A DNA stretch of 64,000 nucleotides, taken from contig UQHF01000020.1 of assembly GCA_900540785.1 (NCBI GenBank), positions 1-64,000 of the forward strand, given 5' to 3'. Below the pieces are notes generated by a model that had not been told where the DNA came from, searched no databases, and worked only from the letters and a program-made list of their open reading frames with translations. The stretch is from an uncultured Blautia sp. GTDB taxonomy: Bacteria; Bacillota; Clostridia; Lachnospirales; Lachnospiraceae. Made by a program: the position numbers and the translations under genes. Positions 24,170 to 32,312 of this stretch are shown here, in pieces (positions within the stretch are counted from its first letter, which is position 1; each line of letters opens with the position of its first letter).

Positions 24170-25123
24170 ATGAGCAGCAAAATTACAATCATCGGAGCAG
24201 GAAGTGTAGGAGCAACCATCGCGTATACTTTATCAAGTGAAGATATTGCATCAGAAATCGTTCTGATTGATATTAATAAAGAAAAAGTAGAAGGCGAAGT
24301 AATGGACATTGCTCAGGGAACCTGTTTCCGCAATCCTATTTCCATCAAGGCAGGAGAATATGAAGATGCAAAGGATTCCGACATTGTAATTATCACTTCC
24401 GGTATTGCGCGGAAACCGGGACAGACAAGAATTGAGCTGACCCAGACAAATGTAAATATCTTAAAAAGTATTACTCCGGAAATCGTAAAAGCAGCTCCAG
24501 ATGCGCTTTACATTATGGTGAGCAATCCGGTAGATATTATGACTTATGTATTTACAAAAATCTCAGGTCTTCCGGAAAATCAGATTATCGGTTCCGGTAC
24601 GATCCTGGATTCTGCAAGACTGCGCTGCGGGCTTTCTGAACACTTTAAGGTGGCACAGAAAAACATTCATGCCTATGTATTTGGAGAGCATGGAGATACT
24701 TCCTTTATCCCGTGGACAGGCGCTTATATTTCCGGCGTAAGTGTAGATGAGTTTTATCATACAATGAAGGATCTCGGAAAAGAAGTGGAAGAGCTTGATA
24801 AAGAGGGAATGCTGGAATACGTTCAGAAATCCGGCGGCAAGATCATTGCAAATAAAGGCGCTACCTTCTATGCAGTTTCCACAGCAGTATGCAAGCTCTG
24901 CGGTATTCTTCTCTCTGCTTCCGATTCCATCACAACTGTATCCACGATGATGCACGGAGAGTATGGAATTGAAGACGTGGCTTTAAGTACGCTGACTCTT
25001 GTAGGACCAAATGGTGTGCAGGGTAAAATCCCAATGCGTATGAATCAGGAAGAAATCGGGAAACTGAAGGCGAGCGCAGATGCTCTGAAAGCAGTGATCT
25101 CTCAGCTTGACCTTACCGTATAA
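24170..25123 (+). CDS. LDH/MDH-superfamily 2-hydroxyacid dehydrogenase, probably malate dehydrogenase
   Basis: The 317-residue protein has the NAD fold KITIIGAGSVGATIAYTL, catalytic His in FGEHGDTSFIPW and an LDH-like body. At the substrate-selecting position of the mobile loop, where classical LDH has Gln (NQKPGE), it has Arg81 (IARKPGQTR), the residue malate dehydrogenases use to bind the second carboxylate. It is the first gene of an operon ending in fumarase. That context also favours oxaloacetate to malate. Family-based naming would call it L-lactate dehydrogenase; some clostridial LDHs also carry Arg, so the call is open. Confidence 0.8.
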   Translation: MSSKITIIGAGSVGATIAYTLSSEDIASEIVLIDINKEKVEGEVMDIAQGTCFRNPISIKAGEYEDAKDSDIVIITSGIARKPGQTRIELTQTNVNILKSITPEIVKAAPDALYIMVSNPVDIMTYVFTKISGLPENQIIGSGTILDSARLRCGLSEHFKVAQKNIHAYVFGEHGDTSFIPWTGAYISGVSVDEFYHTMKDLGKEVEELDKEGMLEYVQKSGGKIIANKGATFYAVSTAVCKLCGILLSASDSITTVSTMMHGEYGIEDVALSTLTLVGPNGVQGKIPMRMNQEEIGKLKASADALKAVISQLDLTV

Positions 25124-25150
25124 GGCTTTACAGAAAGGATAACAGAAACT

Positions 25151-25939
25151 ATGAAGTACAGTTATTATCCGGGGTGTACACTCCGTACAAAGGCAAAGGC
25201 TCTTGATGATTATGCGAGAGCCTCTGCAAAAGCTCTGGGCTTCGAACTGGAAGAAATTGAAAACTGGCAGTGCTGCGGAGGGGTATATCCTCTTGGAACA
25301 GATGAAATTGCCACAAAGCTTTCCTCCGTCCGCGCCCTGAATGATGCCAGGGAAAAAGGACAGGATCTTGTGACTCTCTGTTCTGCCTGCCATCATGTAA
25401 TTAAGCGCGTCAATGACGATATGAAAAATGTAGAAGACATTCAGACAAGAGCAAATAACTATATGCAGCTTTCTGAACCTTATAAGGGAGAGACAACGGT
25501 TCTTCATTATCTGGAAGTGCTTCGCGACCGCGTAGGCTTCGATAAGATAAAAGAAAAAGTGGTAAATCCCTTTACAGGAAGAAAAATCGGTGCATATTAC
25601 GGCTGTCTCCTTTTAAGACCGGGAAAAATCCTGGAATTTGACAATCCGGAAAATCCTTCTATTATAGAAGATTTTATCCGTGCGATTGGCGGAGAGCCTG
25701 TGATCTATCCATACAGAAACGAGTGCTGCGGAGGCTATATTTCCTTAAAAGAAAAAGAACTGTCAGGAAATATGTGCAAAAAGATCACAGAAAGCGCAGA
25801 AGGCTTTGGCGCGGAAATGCTGATCACAGCCTGTCCTCTCTGTCTTTATAACTTAAATAAAACAGAAAGCGGTCTCCCTGTCTATTATTTCACAGAGCTT
25901 CTGGCAGAAGCTCTCGGGGTAAAGGAGGACAATCAATGA
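25151..25939 (+). CDS. hdrB: HdrB-like subunit (CCG domains, non-cubane cluster)
   Basis: This 262-residue protein has two CCG domains. The first has Cys9, Cys41-Cys42 and Cys77/Cys80 (PGC, WQCCGG, CSAC); the second has YYGC, NECCGGY and CPLC. In heterodisulfide reductase HdrB these cysteines bind the paired non-cubane [4Fe-4S] clusters that reduce a disulfide. Methanogen CoM/CoB is not expected here, so the real acceptor is probably a protein or small dithiol, or electrons pass on to the fumarate reductase encoded downstream. It overlaps hdrC by 4 nt. Confidence 0.9.
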   Translation: MKYSYYPGCTLRTKAKALDDYARASAKALGFELEEIENWQCCGGVYPLGTDEIATKLSSVRALNDAREKGQDLVTLCSACHHVIKRVNDDMKNVEDIQTRANNYMQLSEPYKGETTVLHYLEVLRDRVGFDKIKEKVVNPFTGRKIGAYYGCLLLRPGKILEFDNPENPSIIEDFIRAIGGEPVIYPYRNECCGGYISLKEKELSGNMCKKITESAEGFGAEMLITACPLCLYNLNKTESGLPVYYFTELLAEALGVKEDNQ

Positions 25940-26313
25940 ATCAGGTAGAAATGATAAAAGAAATCAGCGGCGTAAATCCTCTGAAATGTATGAAATGCGG
26001 AAAATGTTCCGCCTCCTGCCCTTCCTTTAACGAGATGGATATTAAACCGCATCAGTTTGTTTCTTATGTGGTAAATGAAGATGTGGAGGCGCTTGTAAAT
26101 TCAAAATCTCTCTGGAAATGTCTTTCCTGTTTCGCCTGTGTGGAGCGCTGTCCGCGAGATGTGAAACCTGGGAAATTAATTGATGCTGCGAGACAGATGG
26201 TAATCCGCCAGAAAGGACTGGATTATTTATCCCCAAATGAAATTCCGGAACTTCTTGATGAGGAACTTCCGCAGCAGCTTTTAGTCAGCGCATTCAGAAG
26301 ATACAGGAGGTAA
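25936..26313 (+). CDS. hdrC: HdrC-like [4Fe-4S] electron-transfer subunit
   Basis: A 125-residue two-cluster ferredoxin-type subunit: CMKCGKCSASCP (about residues 15-26) and CLSCFACVERCP (about 59-70). It normally relays electrons between HdrA and HdrB. The start overlaps the hdrB stop (ATGA), implying coupled synthesis in a fixed ratio. GGAGG sits just upstream of the ATG. Confidence 0.92.
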   Translation: MNQVEMIKEISGVNPLKCMKCGKCSASCPSFNEMDIKPHQFVSYVVNEDVEALVNSKSLWKCLSCFACVERCPRDVKPGKLIDAARQMVIRQKGLDYLSPNEIPELLDEELPQQLLVSAFRRYRR

Positions 26314-26318
26314 AGCTG

Positions 26319-28307
26319 ATGCAGAGAATCGGCGTATTTGTCTGTCATTGCGGAAGCAATATTGCCGCAACAGTAGACGTGAAAAAAGTAGCAGAGATGG
26401 CTCTTCTTGAGCCGGGCGTTGTCCATGCTGAGGATTATCCCTATATGTGTTCAGAAGCAGGACAGGCAAAAATTGCAGAGGCAATTAAAGAAAAAAATCT
26501 GACAGGAATCGTAGTATGCTCCTGTTCCCCGCGTATGCACGAGGCAACCTTTAGAAAGGCTGCAGAGAAAGCGGGATTAAATCCATATATGGTGGAAATC
26601 GCAAATATCCGTGAGCACTGCTCCTGGATTCACAAGGACATGGAAGAGGCAACAAAAAAGGCCGTGATCCTTGCAAGAGCAGCCATCGCAAAGGTAAACT
26701 TAAACGCTCCTTTAAAACCGGGCGAGAGCAGAGTTACAAAGAGGGCACTTGTGATCGGCGGCGGTATTGCCGGAATCCAGACTGCCCTTGATATTGCAGA
26801 CGCAGGATATGAAGTTGACATTGTGGAGAAAACTCCAAGTATCGGCGGAAGAATGTCACAGCTTGACAAGACCTTCCCCACACTTGACTGTTCTGCTTGT
26901 ATTCTGACACCGAAAATGGTGGAAGCGGCAGCTCACGAAAAAATCAATATTTATACATACAGCGAAGTGGAAAAAGTAACCGGATTCGTAGGTGACTTCA
27001 CAGTAGACATTCGCAAAAAAGCAAGAAGCGTAAATATGGACAAGTGTACAGGCTGCGGTATCTGTCAGGAAAAATGTCCCTCTAAAAAAATTCCGAGCGA
27101 GTTTAACAGAGGACTTGGAAACAGAACAGCCATTTACACACCGTTTGCCCAGGCAATTCCAAATGTTCCGGTCATTGACAGAGAAAACTGCATTAAGTTT
27201 AAAACGGGAAAATGCGGTCTCTGTGCAAAAGTCTGTCAGGCAGGAGCCATTGAATACGACCAGCAGGACGAGATCGTGACACAGAAATACGGAGCCATTG
27301 TAGTGGCAACCGGTTTTGATATGATCAAGCTCGATAAATATGACGAGTACGCATACAGCCAGAGCAAGGACGTCATCACTTCCCTTGAGCTTGAACGTAT
27401 CATGAATGCGGCAGGACCGACAAAAGGACATCTTGAGCGTCTTTCTGATGGAAAAGCGCCGAAGGAAATGGTGTTTATCCAGTGTGTGGGAAGCCGCTGC
27501 GCAGACGACAGGGGAAAGAGCTACTGCTCTAAAATCTGCTGTATGTACACAGCAAAACACGCCATGCTGATCCGTGATAAATATCCGGATGTAAATGTGA
27601 CAGTATTTTATATTGATGTTCGTACACCAGGCAAAAACTTTGACGAGTTTTACAGAAGAGCTGTGGAGCAGTACGGTGTAAATTACGTAAAAGGCCAGGT
27701 TGGAAAGGTCATTCCAAAGCCCAACGGAAAGCTTCTCGTACAGGGTGTGGACCTTCTTGACAATAAACAGATTTTAAAAGAGGCTGATATGGTTGTCCTT
27801 GCGGCTGCGATTGAACCGGAACCGGACGTTCGCCGAATCGCAACCATGCTGACTGCAAGTATTGATACCAATAATTTCCTCACAGAGGCTCACGCAAAGC
27901 TTCGCCCTGTGGAATCTCCGACAGCGGGTATTTTCCTCTCCGGCGTATGTCAGGGACCAAAGGATATTCCGGAGACAGTTGCCCAGGCGGGAGCTGCGGC
28001 AGTAAAGGCGATCGGACTTCTTGCAAAGGATAAGCTTATGACAAATCCGTGTACTGCAAAATCCGACGAGCTTCTCTGTAACGGATGCTCCACCTGTGCC
28101 AACGTATGTCCTTACGGAGCCATCACTTATGAAGAAAAAGAAGTAAACGACCACGGAATCCGCGAGGTGCGCCGAATCGCTGTTGTAAACGACGCGTTAT
28201 GCCAGGGCTGCGGCGCCTGCACCGTTACCTGTCCTTCCGGTGCAATGGACCTTCAGGGATTCTCAAACAGACAGATTATCGCGGAGGTAGATGCAATATG
28301 TCGATAG
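26319..28307 (+). CDS. hdrA: HdrA-like FAD/iron-sulfur bifurcating subunit
   Basis: A full-length 662-residue HdrA. It has an N-terminal VFVCHCGSNIAATVD domain with the CSCSPRMHE motif, an FAD-binding fold (VIGGGIAGIQTALDIADAGY), the Hdr-specific TFPTLDCSACILTPKM, internal cluster motifs CTGCGICQEKCP and CGLCAKVC, and two C-terminal ferredoxin motifs (CNGCSTCANVCP, CQGCGACTVTCP). In known complexes the HdrA flavin splits electron pairs between ferredoxin and a high-potential acceptor. The C-terminal clusters are the likely ferredoxin port. The next gene overlaps it by 10 nt. Confidence 0.93.
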   Translation: MQRIGVFVCHCGSNIAATVDVKKVAEMALLEPGVVHAEDYPYMCSEAGQAKIAEAIKEKNLTGIVVCSCSPRMHEATFRKAAEKAGLNPYMVEIANIREHCSWIHKDMEEATKKAVILARAAIAKVNLNAPLKPGESRVTKRALVIGGGIAGIQTALDIADAGYEVDIVEKTPSIGGRMSQLDKTFPTLDCSACILTPKMVEAAAHEKINIYTYSEVEKVTGFVGDFTVDIRKKARSVNMDKCTGCGICQEKCPSKKIPSEFNRGLGNRTAIYTPFAQAIPNVPVIDRENCIKFKTGKCGLCAKVCQAGAIEYDQQDEIVTQKYGAIVVATGFDMIKLDKYDEYAYSQSKDVITSLELERIMNAAGPTKGHLERLSDGKAPKEMVFIQCVGSRCADDRGKSYCSKICCMYTAKHAMLIRDKYPDVNVTVFYIDVRTPGKNFDEFYRRAVEQYGVNYVKGQVGKVIPKPNGKLLVQGVDLLDNKQILKEADMVVLAAAIEPEPDVRRIATMLTASIDTNNFLTEAHAKLRPVESPTAGIFLSGVCQGPKDIPETVAQAGAAAVKAIGLLAKDKLMTNPCTAKSDELLCNGCSTCANVCPYGAITYEEKEVNDHGIREVRRIAVVNDALCQGCGACTVTCPSGAMDLQGFSNRQIIAEVDAICR

Positions 28308-28741
28308 AAGCAAAAGAAGAATTCAGACCGAAAATCGTGGCATTCTGCTGTAACTGGTGCAGCTATGCAGGGGCGGATCTTGCGGGAAGCAGCCGCCTTA
28401 CCTACCCGGCAGATGTAAAAATCATCCGTGTTCCATGCTCCTGCCGCGTAAATCCCATGTTTATTTTAAGGGCATTTGAAAAGGGAGCGGACGGCGTGAT
28501 CATGTGCGGCTGCCATCCCGGAGACTGCCATTACAGTACAGGAAATTATTATGCGAGAAGAAGAATGACACTTCTGTTTTCCATGCTGGACTATCTCGGC
28601 GTGGAAAAAGGCCGTACACGCGTAGAGTGGGTATCTGCTGCAGAAGGTGTAAAATTCTCACAGACTATGAATGAGTTTGTGGAAAAGATTTATTCTCTCG
28701 GCAAAAATGTAAGACTGGAGGATTTGCGATGCGGGAAATGA
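28298..28741 (+). CDS. FlxD/MvhD-like iron-sulfur linker subunit
   Basis: A 147-residue MvhD-family protein with FCCNWCSYAGADLAG, PCSCRVNP and CGCHPGDCHY, the Cys set that binds a [2Fe-2S] cluster and docks an electron donor onto HdrA. The start at 28298 is set by GGAGG 10 nt upstream. It links HdrABC to the FlxABC-like input module encoded directly after; it overlaps both neighbours. Confidence 0.9.
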   Translation: MSIEAKEEFRPKIVAFCCNWCSYAGADLAGSSRLTYPADVKIIRVPCSCRVNPMFILRAFEKGADGVIMCGCHPGDCHYSTGNYYARRRMTLLFSMLDYLGVEKGRTRVEWVSAAEGVKFSQTMNEFVEKIYSLGKNVRLEDLRCGK

Positions 28742-29691
28742 TAGAGCGTGCAAAAGAGCTGCTTTCTTCCGGAGAAGTGACACAGGTTCTTGGCTGGAAA
28801 GCGGGAGACCTTTCCTATAATCCGGAGCCGGCGTTCTTTGATAAGGCAGAAGAGCTTGATAATCTTGTATATAACGGCTTCTGTGGAGCCAATTTAAGTA
28901 AATATATGATCGCAGCCTCCAAAATGGAGGGAAAAACCCTTGTATTTTTAAAGCCGTGCGATACATACAGCTTTAATCAGCTGATAAAAGAGCATCGTGT
29001 AGACAGAGAAAAGGCTTACATTGTGGGAATCGGCTGCAAGGGCAAGCTTGATATAGAGAAAATTAAAAAAATGGGGATTAAGGGAATTGAGAGCATTCAG
29101 GGCGCTGAGGCGGAAGATTCCTGTGAAACCTTAAAAATCCAGACTATTTACGGAGAAAAGACCTGTTCCTATAAAGATGCCATGCTGGAGAGATGCCACG
29201 TGTGCAAGGGAAAAGAGCATCAGATTTATGACGAACTTCTCGGCGAGTCAAAAGATACAAAAGATGCAGACCGTTTTGCAGAAGTAGAAAAAATCGAGGC
29301 AATGAGCCCGGAAGAAAAGTTTGCTTTTTTCCAGAAGGAATTAAGCAAATGTATCCGATGCAATGCCTGCCGGAATGTATGTCCTGCATGTTCCTGCCGT
29401 AAATGTGTATTTGACAGCAACAAATTTGACAGCAGCCAGAAGGCAAATGCAGACTCCTTTGAGGAGAAAATGTTCCATATTATCCGTGCCTTCCATGTGG
29501 CGGGAAGATGTACAGACTGCGGCGAGTGCAGCAGAGTCTGTCCTCAGGGAATCCCCCTTCACCTGTTTAACAGAAAGTTTATCAAGGATATTGATATGCT
29601 TTACGGAGAGTTTCAGGCCGGAGAGGACACAGAGTCAAAAGGACCGCTTACAAGCTATACTTTCGACGATGCAGAGCCGGGCAGTGTGTGA
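28729..29691 (+). CDS. FlxC-like dicluster ferredoxin protein
   Basis: The 320-residue protein has an N-terminal FrhB/FdhB-like region (VFLKPCDTYSFNQLI, IVGIGCKGK) followed by a Cys-rich linker and ferredoxin motifs CIRCNACRNVCP with an unusual extra ACSCRKC, and CTDCGECSRVCP. The arrangement matches the FlxC position in Flx-Hdr operons of anaerobes. It probably carries electrons between the flavin-NAD subunit and FlxD. GGAGG lies 7 nt before the ATG; it overlaps the previous gene by 13 nt. Confidence 0.8.
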   Translation: MREMIERAKELLSSGEVTQVLGWKAGDLSYNPEPAFFDKAEELDNLVYNGFCGANLSKYMIAASKMEGKTLVFLKPCDTYSFNQLIKEHRVDREKAYIVGIGCKGKLDIEKIKKMGIKGIESIQGAEAEDSCETLKIQTIYGEKTCSYKDAMLERCHVCKGKEHQIYDELLGESKDTKDADRFAEVEKIEAMSPEEKFAFFQKELSKCIRCNACRNVCPACSCRKCVFDSNKFDSSQKANADSFEEKMFHIIRAFHVAGRCTDCGECSRVCPQGIPLHLFNRKFIKDIDMLYGEFQAGEDTESKGPLTSYTFDDAEPGSV

Positions 29692-29706
29692 GAAAGGGGA
29701 TAACGT

Positions 29707-30750
29707 ATGTATAAGATAGCAAAAGAAAAGCTTTCGGAGTTGTTTGCCCTCATTGCAGAGAAAAGAGAGCTGTATCTTCCTGTAAATGTAAACGGACAGG
29801 CGAATTTTGCTGCGTGGAGTGAAGACGCGGAAACAGCTCTTGACACATTAAAGACAGTGAAATCTCCCAAGGACGCATTTTTTCCACAAAGTGAAAACCT
29901 TTATACCTGCGTCCGTGACGGAAAGAAAATAAAAGTGGAGCCGGAAGCCTTAAAAGAGCAGGATTTTGTTGTGTTTGGAATGAAGGCGTGTGATGTAAGA
30001 GGTGTGGAGGTTCTTGATAAAGTTTTCCTTGCCGATCCTGTTGACAGTTTTTATGCTGCAAGAAGAGAACACGGAACCATCGTTGCTCTTGCCTGCTCCG
30101 AGCCGGAGGAAACATGTTTTTGCAAGGCGTTCGGGATTGACGCTGCAGAGCCGGCAGGAGACGTTTCTGTGTGGCTTTCCGGGGAAACTCTTTTCTGGAA
30201 AGCAAACACAGACAAGGGAGAGGCGCTTACAGAGGCAGTGAAGAGTCTTCTGGAAGAAGCCGGTGGAGAAGATGCGGAATGTGTGGAAAAAGAGAAGGCT
30301 TCCATAAGAGCCATTGTGGATAAGCTTCCATATTCCGACCTTTCTCTTGAAGGCTGGAACGGGGACGCCTTAAAAGAAAAATTCGATTCTCCTTTATGGG
30401 AGGAGCTTTATAAACCGTGCCTCGCGTGTGGAACGTGTACTTTTGTATGCCCTACATGCCAGTGCTACGATATTAAGGACTATGATACAGGACATGGGGT
30501 ACAGAGATACCGCTGCTGGGATTCCTGTATGTATTCCGATTTTACCATGATGGCGCACGGAAACAACCGTACAAGCCAGATGCAGAGATTCCGTCAGAGA
30601 TTTATGCACAAGCTTGTATATTTCCCGGCAAACAACGATGGAATGTATTCCTGCGTGGGCTGCGGACGATGTGTGGAAAAATGTCCGTCAGCGTTAAATA
30701 TTGTAAAAGTGATCAAGTCCTTTCAGAAACAGGGAGGTAACAGGGAATGA
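29707..30750 (+). CDS. FlxB/AsrA-like dicluster iron-sulfur subunit
   Basis: A 347-residue protein resembling anaerobic sulfite reductase subunit A and FlxB. The N-terminal half has VFGMKACDVRGVEVLDKVF; the C-terminal half has clusters CLACGTCTFVCPTCQC (about residue 238) and CVGCGRCVEKCP (about 318). It pairs with the FAD/NAD(P) subunit, whose start overlaps its stop by 4 nt. No siroheme AsrC is present, which argues against sulfite reduction and for a Flx role. Confidence 0.82.
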   Translation: MYKIAKEKLSELFALIAEKRELYLPVNVNGQANFAAWSEDAETALDTLKTVKSPKDAFFPQSENLYTCVRDGKKIKVEPEALKEQDFVVFGMKACDVRGVEVLDKVFLADPVDSFYAARREHGTIVALACSEPEETCFCKAFGIDAAEPAGDVSVWLSGETLFWKANTDKGEALTEAVKSLLEEAGGEDAECVEKEKASIRAIVDKLPYSDLSLEGWNGDALKEKFDSPLWEELYKPCLACGTCTFVCPTCQCYDIKDYDTGHGVQRYRCWDSCMYSDFTMMAHGNNRTSQMQRFRQRFMHKLVYFPANNDGMYSCVGCGRCVEKCPSALNIVKVIKSFQKQGGNRE

Positions 30751-31601
30751 GCGAATGCACCTGTCATAAAAATTATACATTAGATACACTGATTCCAAAG
30801 GTTGGAGTCATTACGGATATTCGTGAGGAGACGCCGGATGTAAAAACATTCCGGGTCAATGCGCCCGAAGGAGGAAAACTTTTTGAACATATGCCGGGAC
30901 AGTGCGCCATGCTCTGTGCGCCCGGGATCAGCGAAGGTATGTTTTCCATTACTTCTTCTCCTACAAATAAGGAATATCAGGAATTCAGCATTAAAAAATG
31001 CGGTGTTCTCACAGATTATCTCCACAGTCTTTCCGTTGGAGATGAGATCACGGTAAGAGGACCGTACGGAAATTCTTTCCCTGTAGAGACAGAGCTTAAG
31101 GGGAAAAATCTTCTTTTTATCGCAGGAGGAATCGGTCTTGCTCCGCTCCGTTCTGTAATTAATTACGTTCTTGACAACAGAGAAAATTACGGAACAGTAG
31201 ACATTCTTTACGGCTCCCGTTCCGCAGATGACCTGGTACAGTTAAAGGAAATCCAGGAAGTGTGGATGAAAACAGAGGGAGTGAACGTATACCTTACCAT
31301 TGACAGGGAGCAGGAAGGCTGGGACGGCCACGTTGGATTTGTTCCCACATACTTAAAAGAAATCGGTTTTGACACAGACAAGGTTGCCCTTGTGTGCGGA
31401 CCGCCGATCATGATCAAGTTTGTTCTTGCAGGCTTGAAGGAGATGGGCTTTACAGACGAGCAGGTGTATACCACCCTTGAGCTTCGCATGAAATGCGGAG
31501 TGGGAAAATGCGGACGATGCAACATCGGTTCCAAATACGTATGTAAAGACGGTCCTGTGTTCCGTTTTGACGAAATAGAAGAATTGCCCCAGGAGTACTG
31601 A
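30747..31601 (+). CDS. FlxA/AsrB-like FAD/NAD(P)H-binding subunit
   Basis: This 284-residue ferredoxin-reductase-type protein has an FAD-binding barrel (about 15-105), an NAD(P) domain (LLFIAGGIGLAPLRSVINYV, LVCGPPIMIKFV) and a C-terminal [2Fe-2S] motif of PyrK/HydG type (RMKCGVGKCGRCNIG, C247-C255 region, plus VCKDGPVF). It is the expected NAD(P)H entry point of the complex. The glycine pattern does not distinguish NADH from NADPH. Confidence 0.88.
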   Translation: MSECTCHKNYTLDTLIPKVGVITDIREETPDVKTFRVNAPEGGKLFEHMPGQCAMLCAPGISEGMFSITSSPTNKEYQEFSIKKCGVLTDYLHSLSVGDEITVRGPYGNSFPVETELKGKNLLFIAGGIGLAPLRSVINYVLDNRENYGTVDILYGSRSADDLVQLKEIQEVWMKTEGVNVYLTIDREQEGWDGHVGFVPTYLKEIGFDTDKVALVCGPPIMIKFVLAGLKEMGFTDEQVYTTLELRMKCGVGKCGRCNIGSKYVCKDGPVFRFDEIEELPQEY

Positions 31602-31617
31602 TAGAAAGGACAGGTAT

Positions 31618-32298
31618 TTGAAAATGGATAAAATGGTAAACGTATATTTTTTCGGTAAGAAATACAGCGTACCGGCAGACCTTACCATCATGACTGCAAT
31701 GGAATATGCAGGCTACACATTAAAAAGAGGCTGCGGCTGCCGCCACGGATTCTGCGGAGCCTGCGCGACAATTTACAGGATCAAGGGAAAAAATGAGCTG
31801 AAAACCTGCCTTGCCTGTCAGACACAGGTGGAAGAGGGCATGTATGTGGCAAGTATTCCGTTTTTCCCGACAGATAAAAGAACATATAATATAGAAGAAA
31901 TCAAACCGAACCAGCAGGTAATGATGGAGCTTTATCCGGAAATTTACAGCTGTATCGGCTGCAACGCCTGTACAAAGGCATGTACCCAGGACTTAAATGT
32001 TATGCAGTATATTGCTTACGCACAGAGAGGGGAACTGGAAAAATGTGCGGAGGAATCCTTTGACTGCGTAGGCTGCGGCTGCTGTTCCGTAAGATGTCCT
32101 GCGGGAATTTCCCATCCTATGGTCGGAGTTCTTGCGAGACGTCTCACAGGAAAGTATATTGCACCGGAAGCAGAGCACCTCAATAAGAGAGTGGAGGAAA
32201 TCCACCACGGCGAATATGACGAGCTGATCGAGCAGATCATGCAGAAGCCGATCACAGAGATGCAGGAACTTTACAATACAAGGGAAATTGAGAAATAA
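31618..32298 (+). CDS. Fumarate reductase iron-sulfur subunit (TfrB/FrdB-like)
   Basis: The 226-residue subunit has an N-terminal plant-type [2Fe-2S] region (GCGCRHGFCGAC, then TCLAC) and two [4Fe-4S] motifs (CIGCNACTKACT, CVGCGCCSVRCP). Methanogen TfrB carries a C-terminal CCG domain here; this protein lacks it, and the separate HdrB of the operon may supply that function. Starts at TTG 31618 (AAAGGA 7 nt upstream) or ATG 31624; the former has better spacing. It should pass electrons to the flavoprotein encoded next. Confidence 0.85.
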   Translation: MKMDKMVNVYFFGKKYSVPADLTIMTAMEYAGYTLKRGCGCRHGFCGACATIYRIKGKNELKTCLACQTQVEEGMYVASIPFFPTDKRTYNIEEIKPNQQVMMELYPEIYSCIGCNACTKACTQDLNVMQYIAYAQRGELEKCAEESFDCVGCGCCSVRCPAGISHPMVGVLARRLTGKYIAPEAEHLNKRVEEIHHGEYDELIEQIMQKPITEMQELYNTREIEK

Positions 32299-32312
32299 GG
32301 AGGACAACCTAT

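Noticed and set aside
26856..27560. A 234-codon open frame antisense to hdrA
   Set aside because: It lies wholly inside a well-conserved gene, has no ribosome site, and its Cys/Phe-rich translation is typical of antisense reading of Fe-S protein codons.
29707..31601. Anaerobic sulfite reductase (asrAB)
   Set aside because: The two proteins resemble AsrA/AsrB but the siroheme catalytic subunit AsrC is missing, and the genes lie between FlxD/HdrA and fumarate reductase genes.
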